DNA of 64,000 nucleotides, taken from the NCBI GenBank assembly GCA_910580225.1, contig CAJTXE010000024.1, forward strand, positions 1 to 64,000, read 5' to 3'. Position numbers and translations under genes: made by a program. This document shows positions 1 through 7,957 of this stretch, piece by piece (the stretch's first letter is position 1; every line of letters begins with the position of its first letter). Origin of the DNA: an uncultured Acetatifactor sp. GTDB taxonomy: Bacteria > Bacillota > Clostridia > Lachnospirales > Lachnospiraceae. Under the pieces are notes generated by a model. It saw only the letters and a program-made list of their open reading frames with translations. It was not told where the DNA came from and made no database searches.

Positions 1-83
1 ATCAGCAGGCGGGGAACACGGTAAAAAGAAAACTGCTCTGCTTCTACGCCATAATAATAATCAAACTTCAATGGCTCGCCCAT
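1..83 (-). CDS. Replication initiator protein A, N-terminus only (RepA_N type), cut by window edge
   Basis: Only the first 27 codons are inside the window, beginning MGEPLKFDYYYG and continuing with EAEQFSFYRVPRLL. From memory this matches the opening of RepA_N-type replication initiators found on Clostridia plasmids and conjugative elements. The start is an ATG preceded by AAAGGGGG, and that SD overlaps the parB stop codon, so translation is probably coupled to parB. It would act on the element's own origin. The family call rests on a short stretch plus the parA/parB context. Confidence 0.6.
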   Translation of the reverse strand, partial: MGEPLKFDYYYGVEAEQFSFYRVPRLL

Positions 84-96
84 TTTACCGCCCCCT

Positions 97-966
97 TTAC
101 TGGTTATTCTGCCATTCCTCCAGAAGCTGGATAATGATACTTTCTATATCGTCATTGGAATAGTCCTCCGAAAAATACCTGCTTATCTTTTCGCCCTTAA
201 TTGTTACCTTTCTTTCCTTCGGCTTTTCCTCTGCCAGTATCAGCCTGACCATTGCCAGCGACAGCTCTCCGCTTTTCCCGTATTCTTTCAGCTTTGCCGC
301 CTGTGCGTTGGAAACCGAAACGCCCGTTTCCTGAAGAATGACCGTTACATACTGCTGCTGTTCTTCTGACAGAAAAGAAATGTCAACCCCCTGCGCTATC
401 CCGATCTTTTTTGCGTCCACCATGCCAAGCAGATCGTCCGATAGCCTTGCAAGCCATACATACCTTTGGACGGTCTTTCCACTCTCCCCGGCAGCTTCCC
501 CCACTTCCTCAAGAGTGCTGCCGCCTTTGCTGCCCTGGTGTTTCATCGCTTCGTACTTCATGGCATAAGCCTTTGCTTTTTCGCTCGGTAAAATGTCCTC
601 CCTCTGGATATTGGAATCCACCATGATGATTGTAGCCTCATCGTCCGTGTAGTTCCTGACAATGACCGGCATTGTGTCAAGCCCTGCCTTTTCAGAACCC
701 CGTTTCCTGCGGTGTCCGGCTATGATCTCATAGCCGCCCTCAGTCCTCGGTCTGACAATTCCAGGTACAAGCACACCATATTTGCTAATGCTCTCCGTGG
801 TTTCCTCCATTTTTTCATCATCAAGGACACGGAATGGGTGCCCTTGAAATGTATGTAAATCCGACAGCCTCGCATGGATAATCTGCTCCCCTGACGTGCT
901 GCCGCCGAATAAATCCTCAAAGGTATTCAGCCGGACTTTTGATGCGCTCCCTGTCTTACTGCCCAT
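97..966 (-). CDS. parB: ParB-like partition protein
   Basis: A 289-residue ParB/Spo0J-type centromere-binding protein. An N-terminal ParB/Srx domain (about residues 30-125) carries IIAGHRRKRGSEKAG, the arginine-rich CTP-binding motif. It is followed by NIQRED and a helix-turn-helix region around EEVGEAAGESGKTVQRYVWL. The ATG at 966 is chosen because AAGGAGG lies 9 bases upstream; a TTG two codons earlier has no SD. It overlaps the end of parA by 11 bp and sits just before repA, the usual order in plasmid-derived maintenance modules. Its partner ParA is interrupted here, so partition function may be lost. Confidence 0.85.
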   Translation of the reverse strand: MGSKTGSASKVRLNTFEDLFGGSTSGEQIIHARLSDLHTFQGHPFRVLDDEKMEETTESISKYGVLVPGIVRPRTEGGYEIIAGHRRKRGSEKAGLDTMPVIVRNYTDDEATIIMVDSNIQREDILPSEKAKAYAMKYEAMKHQGSKGGSTLEEVGEAAGESGKTVQRYVWLARLSDDLLGMVDAKKIGIAQGVDISFLSEEQQQYVTVILQETGVSVSNAQAAKLKEYGKSGELSLAMVRLILAEEKPKERKVTIKGEKISRYFSEDYSNDDIESIIIQLLEEWQNNQ

Positions 967-1741
967 TGCCAAGCACCTCCTTTGTCAATGACTGGTATGC
1001 CCCGGCAACCTTGCCTTTCGGGTCATGCTCGTAGATGCTGATGCCCTCTGCGGAGGTTTCCGCCGCCCTTACCGACATGGGTATGCTGTTCTCAAATATC
1101 CGCACTTTACTTCCATAGGTTTGGATAAGCAGTGCCGTAATATCCTTTGCATAATTAGTGCGGTTATCTACCATTGTCAGCAAAATGCCCTCAATCTCCA
1201 GTTTCGGATTGATCTGCCGCTTTACCTTGCCTATGGTCTTGATAAGCTGCTCCAAACCTTTCACGGGCAGGTATGCCGCCTGAACCGGAATCAGTATGCT
1301 GTCGGCACAGGCAAAGGCGTTTATGGTAATCATGCCCAAAGAGGGCATACAGTCGATTAAAATATAATCGTACCCGTCCTTTATCCTGTCCACATAAGAA
1401 CGCAGCATAATCTCCCGGCTCATCACGTTCACAAGGGAAACCTCCAGACCGGACAGCTCAATGTTCCCCGGCATCAGGTCAATGCCTTCCTCATGCTTTA
1501 AGATACCGTAATCCGCTTCCATTTCTTCATCATTGATAACCTTTTCCAATACATTCGCAAGGGTAACATCCAGCTTGTCCGGCTCCGTGAAGCCAAGACT
1601 TGCGGTCAGACTCCCCTATGCGTCCGCATCAATCACCAGGACTTTCTTTCCCTGCTTTGCCAGCCCGATCCCCAAGCTGCTTGTTGTGGTGGTCTTGCCC
1701 ACCCCGCCTTTCTGGTTTGCTATCGCTATCACTTTACACAT
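956..1741 (-). pseudogene. parA: ParA/Soj-like partition ATPase, interrupted by an in-frame TAG
   Basis: A single frame of 261 codons encodes a ParA ATPase. The N-terminus (ATG at 1741, SD CGGAGGAAT) carries the deviant Walker A NQKGGVGKTTTT and runs to VLVIDADA. Codon 42 is then TAG (1618-1616), exactly where ParA proteins usually have Gln (DADAQGSLT), and the same frame continues GSLTASLGF to the normal end, including YILIDCMPSLGMIT. A single CAG-to-TAG change explains it. Downstream codons look intact, so the mutation is recent, or the stop is read through, or it is a sequencing error. A protein restarted downstream would lack Walker A and could not bind ATP. Confidence 0.85.
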
Positions 1742-1757
1742 GGTTTTATTCCTCCGT

Positions 1758-1940
1758 TTAGTTAGATTTTTCTTTTACATTGGCTTTCTGCACTTCCACA
1801 TAAGCCCGGTAATACCTGTTTGTACCCTTGTTCCGGTACAGTTCGGAAACTTCCGTCACAGCCACTTTGGGCTGTCTTTGCAGAATCCTCTCGAACCACT
1901 TAATATCATTCTTCGTTCCCATCAGTCGAATTTTCAGCAC
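1758..1940 (-). CDS. Small conserved element protein, DUF3970-like
   Basis: A 60-residue protein starting VLKIRLMGTKNDIKWFERIL from a GTG codon with GGAGAGG a few bases upstream. An upstream in-frame ATG would give a longer product, but those extra residues are the shadow of the gene upstream and have no SD. From memory it resembles the small DUF3970 proteins of Firmicute conjugative elements; function is unknown. It overlaps the preceding gene by 35 bp and precedes parA by 16 bp, so it is cotranscribed with the partition genes. Confidence 0.55.
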   Translation of the reverse strand: MLKIRLMGTKNDIKWFERILQRQPKVAVTEVSELYRNKGTNRYYRAYVEVQKANVKEKSN

Positions 1941-2424
1941 GTTTCCTCTCCATTTCTGCAAGGATTTCTTCAATGGATTTCTGCTTTTTGCAGTATTCCG
2001 GGTAACGGAGCTTGATGCCCTGCCAGAAGTACATCGCATAGCCGCAGCAGAAAATATCGCTTACGGAATATCCCCTGCACTCGCCTATCTGCTCGTCCTT
2101 GCGCTTATAATCATCAACACTTGGCGTTCCGTCCGTGTAAAGGTTAAAGGCAAGCCTTACCACCCGGACACTGCCGCTTGTCTGCCAGCCCTGATGCAGA
2201 CACTCTGGTTTGATGTACCCGGACTTGATATCGTAAATCTGGCTGAAATGGTTCCTCGTATCCTCTGAAATACCGAGAATGTAGATCAAAGCCTTGTGAT
2301 AGCAGTCCTGATACCTCGCCTGTTCCAATTTTTCATAGTAGAATTTCTCATGTTCCTCATTTGCAAAAACCATGTGTGTGTTGTTGGCGCTCTGCGCCCC
2401 TGCTCTTAACGCTGTGCTGTTCAT
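1906..2424 (-). CDS. DUF6075-like accessory protein of the mobile element
   Basis: A 172-residue protein with an ATG at a good distance from AAGGAGG. It is rich in aromatic residues and Cys/His (EEHEKFYYEKLEQARYQDCYHKALIYILG, DIFCCGYAMYF), with no signal peptide or membrane segment. I recall very similar proteins, annotated DUF6075, in gut Firmicute conjugative elements; no function is known to me. It is the first gene of the minus-strand unit that continues to the small protein, parA, parB and repA. Confidence 0.55.
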   Translation of the reverse strand: MNSTALRAGAQSANNTHMVFANEEHEKFYYEKLEQARYQDCYHKALIYILGISEDTRNHFSQIYDIKSGYIKPECLHQGWQTSGSVRVVRLAFNLYTDGTPSVDDYKRKDEQIGECRGYSVSDIFCCGYAMYFWQGIKLRYPEYCKKQKSIEEILAEMERKRAENSTDGNEE

Positions 2425-2467
2425 GTGTGAACCTCCTTAAAATAAAATTGTTGTCAGACTATAACAA

Positions 2468-2506
2468 AAAAGGACAGTCCTATTCGTTTGAATAAGATTG
2501 TCCTTT
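2468..2506 (-). terminator. Hairpin with U-run between hemZ and the element genes
   Basis: Read on the minus strand, AAAGGACAATCTTATTC and GAATAGGACTGTCCTTT pair around a 4-base loop, and the 3' arm runs into TTTTTT. This is an intrinsic terminator placed to stop hemZ read-through into the element operon, or an attenuator in that operon's leader. The mirror strand lacks a U-run. Confidence 0.65.
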
Positions 2507-2548
2507 AAGGCACAATATTCAGGTTTTCACATTTATTGCGTATTATTC

Positions 2549-2607
2549 TGTACTATCAAGTAAAAATTTGATGTACTTTTGATGTACTTTCCACCATTTC
2601 TTGTACT
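2549..2607. repeat. Four TGTACT repeats at the element/hemZ junction
   Basis: TGTACT occurs at 2549, 2572, 2583 and 2602. The middle two belong to an exact tandem pair of TTTGATGTACT (2567-2588). Clustered short direct repeats just inside an element end are typical of arm-type binding sites for tyrosine integrases. They lie 20 to 80 bp from the hemZ stop, which suggests that the element boundary is about 2608-2628. The integrase and the other end are outside the window, so this is inference. Confidence 0.45.
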
Positions 2608-2627
2608 TTGAGGGAATGGAGAAGCGC

Positions 2628-4148
2628 TTAAAAATCCGTGAGCAGCTTCCGCTTTCTCTCAATCATTTCGTCGATTTTTCCTATATAGAGAGCCACATCT
2701 TTCACATTCTCGCTTCGCTCGATCCTTCCGTCCAGGTACACCCGCTTTGATATGCTGCCAGCTCCCAGAGCCACGATAGACTGTTTCTCTTCCATAATCA
2801 AAATGTTATACAGCCCCAGTTTGCCTTCTTTTGCATACCCCACATTTTCGAAATTGCCTGACATGTTTTTCTGGCGATAGAGATAATAGGGAACCAGTCC
2901 CAGCCGCTCTGCGCCTTCCGCTGCAATCCTCATCGTCTCATCCGTATTCCGCAGCATACCGACACCCTTTTCCTGAACCAGCTGATTCAGTCGGGAAGCT
3001 CGCTTCACAGCCAGGGAGTGCACTGTGAGACTGTCCGGTGCCAACTCCGCCACCCTATCCATGGTATATTGTACTTCTTTCTCCCCTTCCCCCGGCAACC
3101 CCAGGATCAGATCCATATTGATATTGTCAAATCCCATCCCACGCGCCAGCCTGTAAGCCTCCTCCACCTGTTCCACAGATGCCCTTCTGCCGATATATTC
3201 CAGGGTTTTCTGGTTCATGGTCTGGGGATTGACAGAAATCCTGGTAGCATCATACCGTCTGATCACCTGAAGTTTCTCCTCCGTGATACTGTCGGCGCGT
3301 CCGGCCTCCACCGTAAATTCTTTCACCGTTGAGAAATCAAACAGCGCCTTTAACTGTCCGAACAGCCTGTTCAGTTGTTCCGGCTCCAACGTGGTAGGTG
3401 TACCTCCGCCAATGTAAACGCTGTCCAGAATCTTTCCCCTGCAGCACTCCGCCACATACTCCATCTCCCGAAGCAGACTGTCCAGGTAGGAATCAACTAT
3501 CTTGCGGTACCCACTGATGGGAAAAGAAGTAAACGAACAATACAGACATGTGGTCGGACAAAATGGAATCCCGATATACAGACTGTACCCGACACCGGCG
3601 CCGTTCTCCTCATGGTTCAGCGAAGCCAGGAGAGCACGCTCCCTCCGGGAAATATTCACAGAGAGCGTTGCTTTCTCTCTGCTGACATAATACTTCTCCC
3701 TGTAATATTCGATGATTTCCTCTTCGCATTTCCCCTGCTCCAGCAGCTGATAGGCAATCTTGGTGGGACGAATCCCCGTAAGATTTCCCCAGGGAAGGCT
3801 TTTGCCCGTCACCTGACTTAAGACACGGTACAGAAAACATTTGAAACCATATTTATAGGCCTTCTCCGCCATCGGTTCTTCTGATTCCGGCGCCGTATCC
3901 ATATGCGATTTACCGTTATCCAAAACTTTTTCCGGCCCATTCCAGTCATAGGTTTCCCCGTCTATTGTAACCCATGCCCCGTCTTCCTGCAGCCGGATCC
4001 GAATGCGGACATCCCCTTTCAGGCCTTCCCTTTTCTCCTCCCTCATCGCCGGAGTCAGTACACTGACCTGTTCATCCGGGTAGAAAGCTTTCACAATGGA
4101 GTTTACATCATATTCATAATTCGCTCTGTTCAATTCGACTGCCAGCAT
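2628..4148 (-). CDS. hemZ: HemZ-type coproporphyrinogen III oxidase-like radical SAM protein
   Basis: A 506-residue radical SAM protein of the HemN/HemZ family. An N-terminal HemZ-specific region of about 180 residues includes GNLTGIRPTK. The radical SAM core follows with CPTTCLYCSF (Cys197, Cys201, Cys204; the CxxxCxxC 4Fe-4S site), then YIGGGTPT and DLILGLPGE. The family is linked to oxygen-independent coproporphyrinogen III dehydrogenation, but several HemN-like members do other radical chemistry, so the substrate is not certain. The ATG follows GGAGATAAG. In Firmicutes hemZ commonly lies near relA; here three other genes and a tandem repeat separate it from the MBL/relA pair. Confidence 0.85.
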   Translation of the reverse strand: MLAVELNRANYEYDVNSIVKAFYPDEQVSVLTPAMREEKREGLKGDVRIRIRLQEDGAWVTIDGETYDWNGPEKVLDNGKSHMDTAPESEEPMAEKAYKYGFKCFLYRVLSQVTGKSLPWGNLTGIRPTKIAYQLLEQGKCEEEIIEYYREKYYVSREKATLSVNISRRERALLASLNHEENGAGVGYSLYIGIPFCPTTCLYCSFTSFPISGYRKIVDSYLDSLLREMEYVAECCRGKILDSVYIGGGTPTTLEPEQLNRLFGQLKALFDFSTVKEFTVEAGRADSITEEKLQVIRRYDATRISVNPQTMNQKTLEYIGRRASVEQVEEAYRLARGMGFDNINMDLILGLPGEGEKEVQYTMDRVAELAPDSLTVHSLAVKRASRLNQLVQEKGVGMLRNTDETMRIAAEGAERLGLVPYYLYRQKNMSGNFENVGYAKEGKLGLYNILIMEEKQSIVALGAGSISKRVYLDGRIERSENVKDVALYIGKIDEMIERKRKLLTDF

Positions 4149-4190
4149 TTTCTTATCTCCATTCCGGTTCTGTCTCGTTTCATTTACACT

Positions 4191-4365
4191 GCCTTCCCGG
4201 GTCGGTGCCTCTTACCGTTTACTTCGCCTTCCCGAGCCGATGTCTTTTGCCGCTTACTCCGCCTTCCCGAGCCGATGTCTTTTGCCGCTTACACTGCCTT
4301 CCCGGGTCGGTGCCTCTTGCCGTTTACTCCGCCTTCCCGGGCCGATGTCTTTTGCCGCTTATGTC
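4191..4365. repeat. Tandem repeat, 5 x 35 bp, between the transglutaminase gene and hemZ
   Basis: Five units of exactly 35 bp start at 4191, 4226, 4261, 4296 and 4331, each beginning GCCTTCCCG, without indels. There are two sequence types: units 1 and 4 share GGGTCGGTGCCTCTT, while units 2, 3 and 5 share GCCGATGTCTTTTGCCGCTTA. The array fills nearly all of the 223-bp gap before hemZ on the transcribed strand. 35 is not a multiple of 3, so it does not encode a repeated peptide. There are no unique spacers, so it is not CRISPR. Confidence 0.95.
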
Positions 4366-4371
4366 CCTTCC

Positions 4372-6945
4372 TTACCCGGTTCCGGTTCGTATCCCGGCAC
4401 TCCAGGTCGTCAGGTATCGCCGAAGCAGCAGCCTTTTTAAAGCAGATGCCCGCATATAGGCTCCTTCTAAAAGCCTGTCATGCAGAACACACAGGGTCTC
4501 AAACTCCGCATCTGACGGCTGTTCCTGCGCAAAGCTGTTTTTTTCCAGAATACGGCAAAACTCTTCATACTCCCCAACGCTTAAGCCAAATGTACTGATC
4601 AGACTTTGTCGAAGGATATCCCCATCCACATTCAGTTGTCTCTGCACTCCAATCATTCTGAATGCTCTCCTGAAATTTCGATACAGCAGCCAGATACGTT
4701 CTCTTGTGCAGGCATTCCGGAACATTTCCCGCCTCCGGCTCTCGTCCCATTTTCTCAGGCACCACAGGGATGCCGCCAACAGACCCACTGCCGATATCAC
4801 CATAAATATACGAAAAGCCACATGATTTGTCAACGGAGTGTTCTCGATACTCTGCATGTTTCCAGCATTCCCCCCATGCACAGGATCAGATTCCGCTTCT
4901 TCAGACTCTTCTGACATCCTCTCCTCCGGCTTCTCGGACGAAAGCAGGTCTCTGGTATCGACTATTTCCGGCTGCTCCCTGCCATCCTCCAGCTCTACCG
5001 TACTTTCCCTTACTGTGTCTGACGGCTTCAACCCACTATTCTGCCATGTCATCTTATCCTGCTGCCACAGAGATTCATTTTCGGACAACATCAGCCCTTC
5101 TCCCGACAACTGTCCCAGATGTCCCAACTGTTCCATCCGATTATCCTCCGGAAAAGCCACCGCCCCCGGTGTCATTTCTACCGGTACCCAGCCAATCCTG
5201 TCCAGATAAACCTCCGCCCAGGCATGGGCCCGTCTTCCTGTAACCACAGCCCTGTATTTGCCGTTCTCCTCAAGAACAAAATCAGAGGGCGACACGACAT
5301 AACCTGCTGCATAACGCGCCGGTATCCCGAAATACCGCAGCGCAAGTACTGCAGCCGATGCAAAATGCACACAATACCCTTCTTTGCTGTCAAAGAGAAA
5401 ATATTCCACAAAATCCGTCCCGGGAGGATTGTTCCCAGCATCCAGATTATAGCTTGCCCGGCGCCCCAGGAAATCCGTCAGATCCAACGCACAGGCATAG
5501 ATGCTCCCGGTCCGTATTGCAGCCTTTTCCAGACAATCCGTCAGTCTGGGAAGCTCTTCTTCGGGATACTCCAGATACCTTGCATAAACATACTGCCGGT
5601 ATTTCCTCTCCTCCTCCGCCCATCTGTCCGACAGCAGCTCCTGCCCGCCGATACCGGACAAAAAATAATATGCAAAACCATAATCATTGTTTTTGCGCTC
5701 TACAGTGCTGTCCCCGTGTACCCGATAATCCTCTGTCAGCAGAGCGCCATAGGGATAAATACTGTAACGGCCCCGGCCGCCCAGCTCCCGGATCTGGATA
5801 TGCGCCGGTGCAGCCTGATGCTGCAGCTCCCTGGCTGCCTCATAACTGATATTTACCAGCGTATTAAAGTCTGACGGCAATTTCATGCCCTGTTCTTCAT
5901 AAAACGTCTCCATTTCCCGGTCCGACCAGGGCTGCCACTCCTTTTCCCCATAGATCCCTCCTGTGAAACACTTCAGATATAACGTGCCCTGGGGTTTCTG
6001 ATCCACCGTCACCCGAAACATATCCTCAGCAGTATAGGCAAAAAAATGACTCCTGCCCAGCTGTCCTGTCACATCAGTTCCGCTGCCCAATCCCACAGGC
6101 AGAGCACTTTTCACCCATGGAATCCACTCTTCATTTACAAGCCGATAGAATTCCGCCCTGCGCTCCTGCATTGCCTCATACTGCCTGTCCATTGCAGGCA
6201 TAAAAAAACGGAAAATCACTGCCATGATCCCGCAGGACAGCAATCCGGCACAGCAAGCCACTGCAAATCCCGTTCGCGGACGATCTGCAAACTCCTTCTG
6301 CACCAGACTCGCCACTGCCCCCAGCACGCAGAAGACAAGAAACCGGAATCCCGGAAATCTGTCGCAGAAACAGGCTGCAGTAAACCACAATGCGTTTCCC
6401 GCAATCAGACAGAAACCTTTATCATACCGGCCCAGTACCCCTGCCAGAAGCTCCAGCGGAAACAGAACATATAATACACTGCCCGTCAGAACCAATGTGC
6501 GCACTCCTGCCTCCCATTGGGCCGTTTCCCGCAGCCGGGAGGCATTCCATGCAATATGAAACTCATATATCTCATTCAGATTCTCTACAGCATTCTTTAA
6601 TGCCATGGCCAGTCCTCCGGCCAGCCCCTTTCTACACAGAATTCCCATTGCAAGGTATATTATCACGCATATAAATGCACGCTTTAACACTTTTCTGCCG
6701 CTGGAACCGCTCCGGAGAACCACTGCAGCCGCACAAAAAAGAACCACACCTCCCCAAAACACAAGCCCATCCATGGCACCTGCTTGAGAAACACTGTTTT
6801 TACCCATCTCCTGCCAGGGAATCTCCAGAATCTCTGTCAGCGCACCCGCCATGCCGATACTGTTCACAAGCAGCAGCAAAAGATCAACCAGATATTTTCC
6901 CGGAGAAATCCGCCTCTGCCCGGCACGCCTCTCCTCACTCTTCAT
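4372..6945 (-). CDS. Membrane-bound transglutaminase-like protein (TgpA/DUF3488 type)
   Basis: An 857-residue protein. Six or more hydrophobic segments occupy the first 255 residues. A large extracytoplasmic part ends in a transglutaminase core with GYCVHFASAAVLALRYFGIPARYAAG (Cys525) and GRRAHAWAEVY (His574). The third triad position, usually Asp, appears as Glu590 in WVPVEMTPG. An acidic linker, another membrane segment (HVAFRIFMVISAVGLL) and a cytoplasmic tail of about 130 residues follow. The ATG at 6945 is chosen because GGGGAG lies upstream; an ATG at 6963 has no SD. It overlaps the DUF58 gene by 11 bp. The MoxR/DUF58/transglutaminase trio is a recurrent bacterial module of uncertain substrate, thought to act on envelope proteins. 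Confidence 0.85.
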   Translation of the reverse strand: MKSEERRAGQRRISPGKYLVDLLLLLVNSIGMAGALTEILEIPWQEMGKNSVSQAGAMDGLVFWGGVVLFCAAAVVLRSGSSGRKVLKRAFICVIIYLAMGILCRKGLAGGLAMALKNAVENLNEIYEFHIAWNASRLRETAQWEAGVRTLVLTGSVLYVLFPLELLAGVLGRYDKGFCLIAGNALWFTAACFCDRFPGFRFLVFCVLGAVASLVQKEFADRPRTGFAVACCAGLLSCGIMAVIFRFFMPAMDRQYEAMQERRAEFYRLVNEEWIPWVKSALPVGLGSGTDVTGQLGRSHFFAYTAEDMFRVTVDQKPQGTLYLKCFTGGIYGEKEWQPWSDREMETFYEEQGMKLPSDFNTLVNISYEAARELQHQAAPAHIQIRELGGRGRYSIYPYGALLTEDYRVHGDSTVERKNNDYGFAYYFLSGIGGQELLSDRWAEEERKYRQYVYARYLEYPEEELPRLTDCLEKAAIRTGSIYACALDLTDFLGRRASYNLDAGNNPPGTDFVEYFLFDSKEGYCVHFASAAVLALRYFGIPARYAAGYVVSPSDFVLEENGKYRAVVTGRRAHAWAEVYLDRIGWVPVEMTPGAVAFPEDNRMEQLGHLGQLSGEGLMLSENESLWQQDKMTWQNSGLKPSDTVRESTVELEDGREQPEIVDTRDLLSSEKPEERMSEESEEAESDPVHGGNAGNMQSIENTPLTNHVAFRIFMVISAVGLLAASLWCLRKWDESRRREMFRNACTRERIWLLYRNFRRAFRMIGVQRQLNVDGDILRQSLISTFGLSVGEYEEFCRILEKNSFAQEQPSDAEFETLCVLHDRLLEGAYMRASALKRLLLRRYLTTWSAGIRTGTG

Positions 6946-7957
6946 ATACACATTGCTCCCCATAATACAGCCTGCAGTCTTCTTCCAGATGCCATCCCCG
7001 CTCCGGAAATGGTACTTCCTCCGCCGAGACGCTTCCCTCCGCAGTCCCCTCCCGCAGGAATACGCACAGCCAAATGTATACCGCTGCTCCGTCCGGGATC
7101 ATGCAGCGGAAAAACTCCTGTCCCTGCTGCCACACTACTTCCGTCGGCATCTGCATGCCCACCCGGCATTCTTCTGCAAAAAAATACAGCAGCGACGCTG
7201 CCCGGTCCAGATATCTGTCCCACGCTTCCGTCTGTGTACGAAAACTGTCCGAAAAATGAAGATATAGGCTTACATAACCGCTGCTCTCAAAATCCCTGAC
7301 CTGCAGGTCCCCCGCTTTTGCCATAATCTTCCAATAGATCCGGTGCAGGCTGTCCCCCGGCTGAAAATCTCTAAGCAGCAGATCTCCCTCTTTCTCCTCC
7401 CCCGTCTCCTGCCAAACCTGTGCAAAAGTCTCCTCCAAGGCATGCGGCACCGGGGCAATCACCGGAACCACACATACTTCCGCGATTCTCTTCCTGCCTT
7501 CCGTAAGTCTCACCGGAAGTGCAAAGATTCCGAGATAATCATAGACACGGGCTTTCACCAATGTCAGTGTTGCCAGGCCGCAGTGCATGGCTGTCATCTC
7601 GGGTATAAAGTACTCCTGCGTATGTCCCCCCATGCCCTGCACCCACTTTCTGATCCTTCGTTCCTTTGTTCCAGGTTCCTTCCACCGCATCTCCAGCAGT
7701 ATCCTGGAAACAGGGAAAAAACCTCTGTTCTCCACAGTTATCTGAATCTCCGGCAGTTCTCCCCTCTCTACAAACTCCTGCTCCCCCTCCAGCCGGATCC
7801 TGCAGAACAATTTCACAGGAATCAAAAAAAGGAAAGAAACCGCAGGAATGCAGAGTATACAGCCGAACAAAAAACGAAGCCCCTGAAAATTATATAACAT
7901 AATAAAATAACTGCCTGCCGCCAACAGCAGCAGGTAGCAGAATCTTCCTCTGATCAT
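6935..7957 (-). CDS. DUF58 domain protein, MoxR partner
   Basis: A 340-residue protein with two hydrophobic N-terminal segments (about 7-25 and 28-50) and the DUF58 signature RDFQPGDSLHRIYWKIMAKAGDLQVRDFE near residue 200. DUF58 proteins often carry a degenerate von Willebrand A-like fold and work with MoxR ATPases in assembling or inserting partners. It overlaps the moxR stop by 4 bp (ATGA) and the transglutaminase start by 11 bp, indicating coupled translation and a shared complex. Confidence 0.85.
   Translation of the reverse strand: MIRGRFCYLLLLAAGSYFIMLYNFQGLRFLFGCILCIPAVSFLFLIPVKLFCRIRLEGEQEFVERGELPEIQITVENRGFFPVSRILLEMRWKEPGTKERRIRKWVQGMGGHTQEYFIPEMTAMHCGLATLTLVKARVYDYLGIFALPVRLTEGRKRIAEVCVVPVIAPVPHALEETFAQVWQETGEEKEGDLLLRDFQPGDSLHRIYWKIMAKAGDLQVRDFESSGYVSLYLHFSDSFRTQTEAWDRYLDRAASLLYFFAEECRVGMQMPTEVVWQQGQEFFRCMIPDGAAVYIWLCVFLREGTAEGSVSAEEVPFPERGWHLEEDCRLYYGEQCVYEE

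Noticed and set aside
4191..4365. CRISPR array
   Set aside because: Units are contiguous with no unique spacers, and no cas gene is present.
3903..4598. Long plus-strand frames with repeated Arg/Ala/Phe/Leu peptides over the 35-bp array
   Set aside because: They are frame shadows of the tandem repeat and of hemZ/transglutaminase; no SD, and the unit length changes frame at every repeat.
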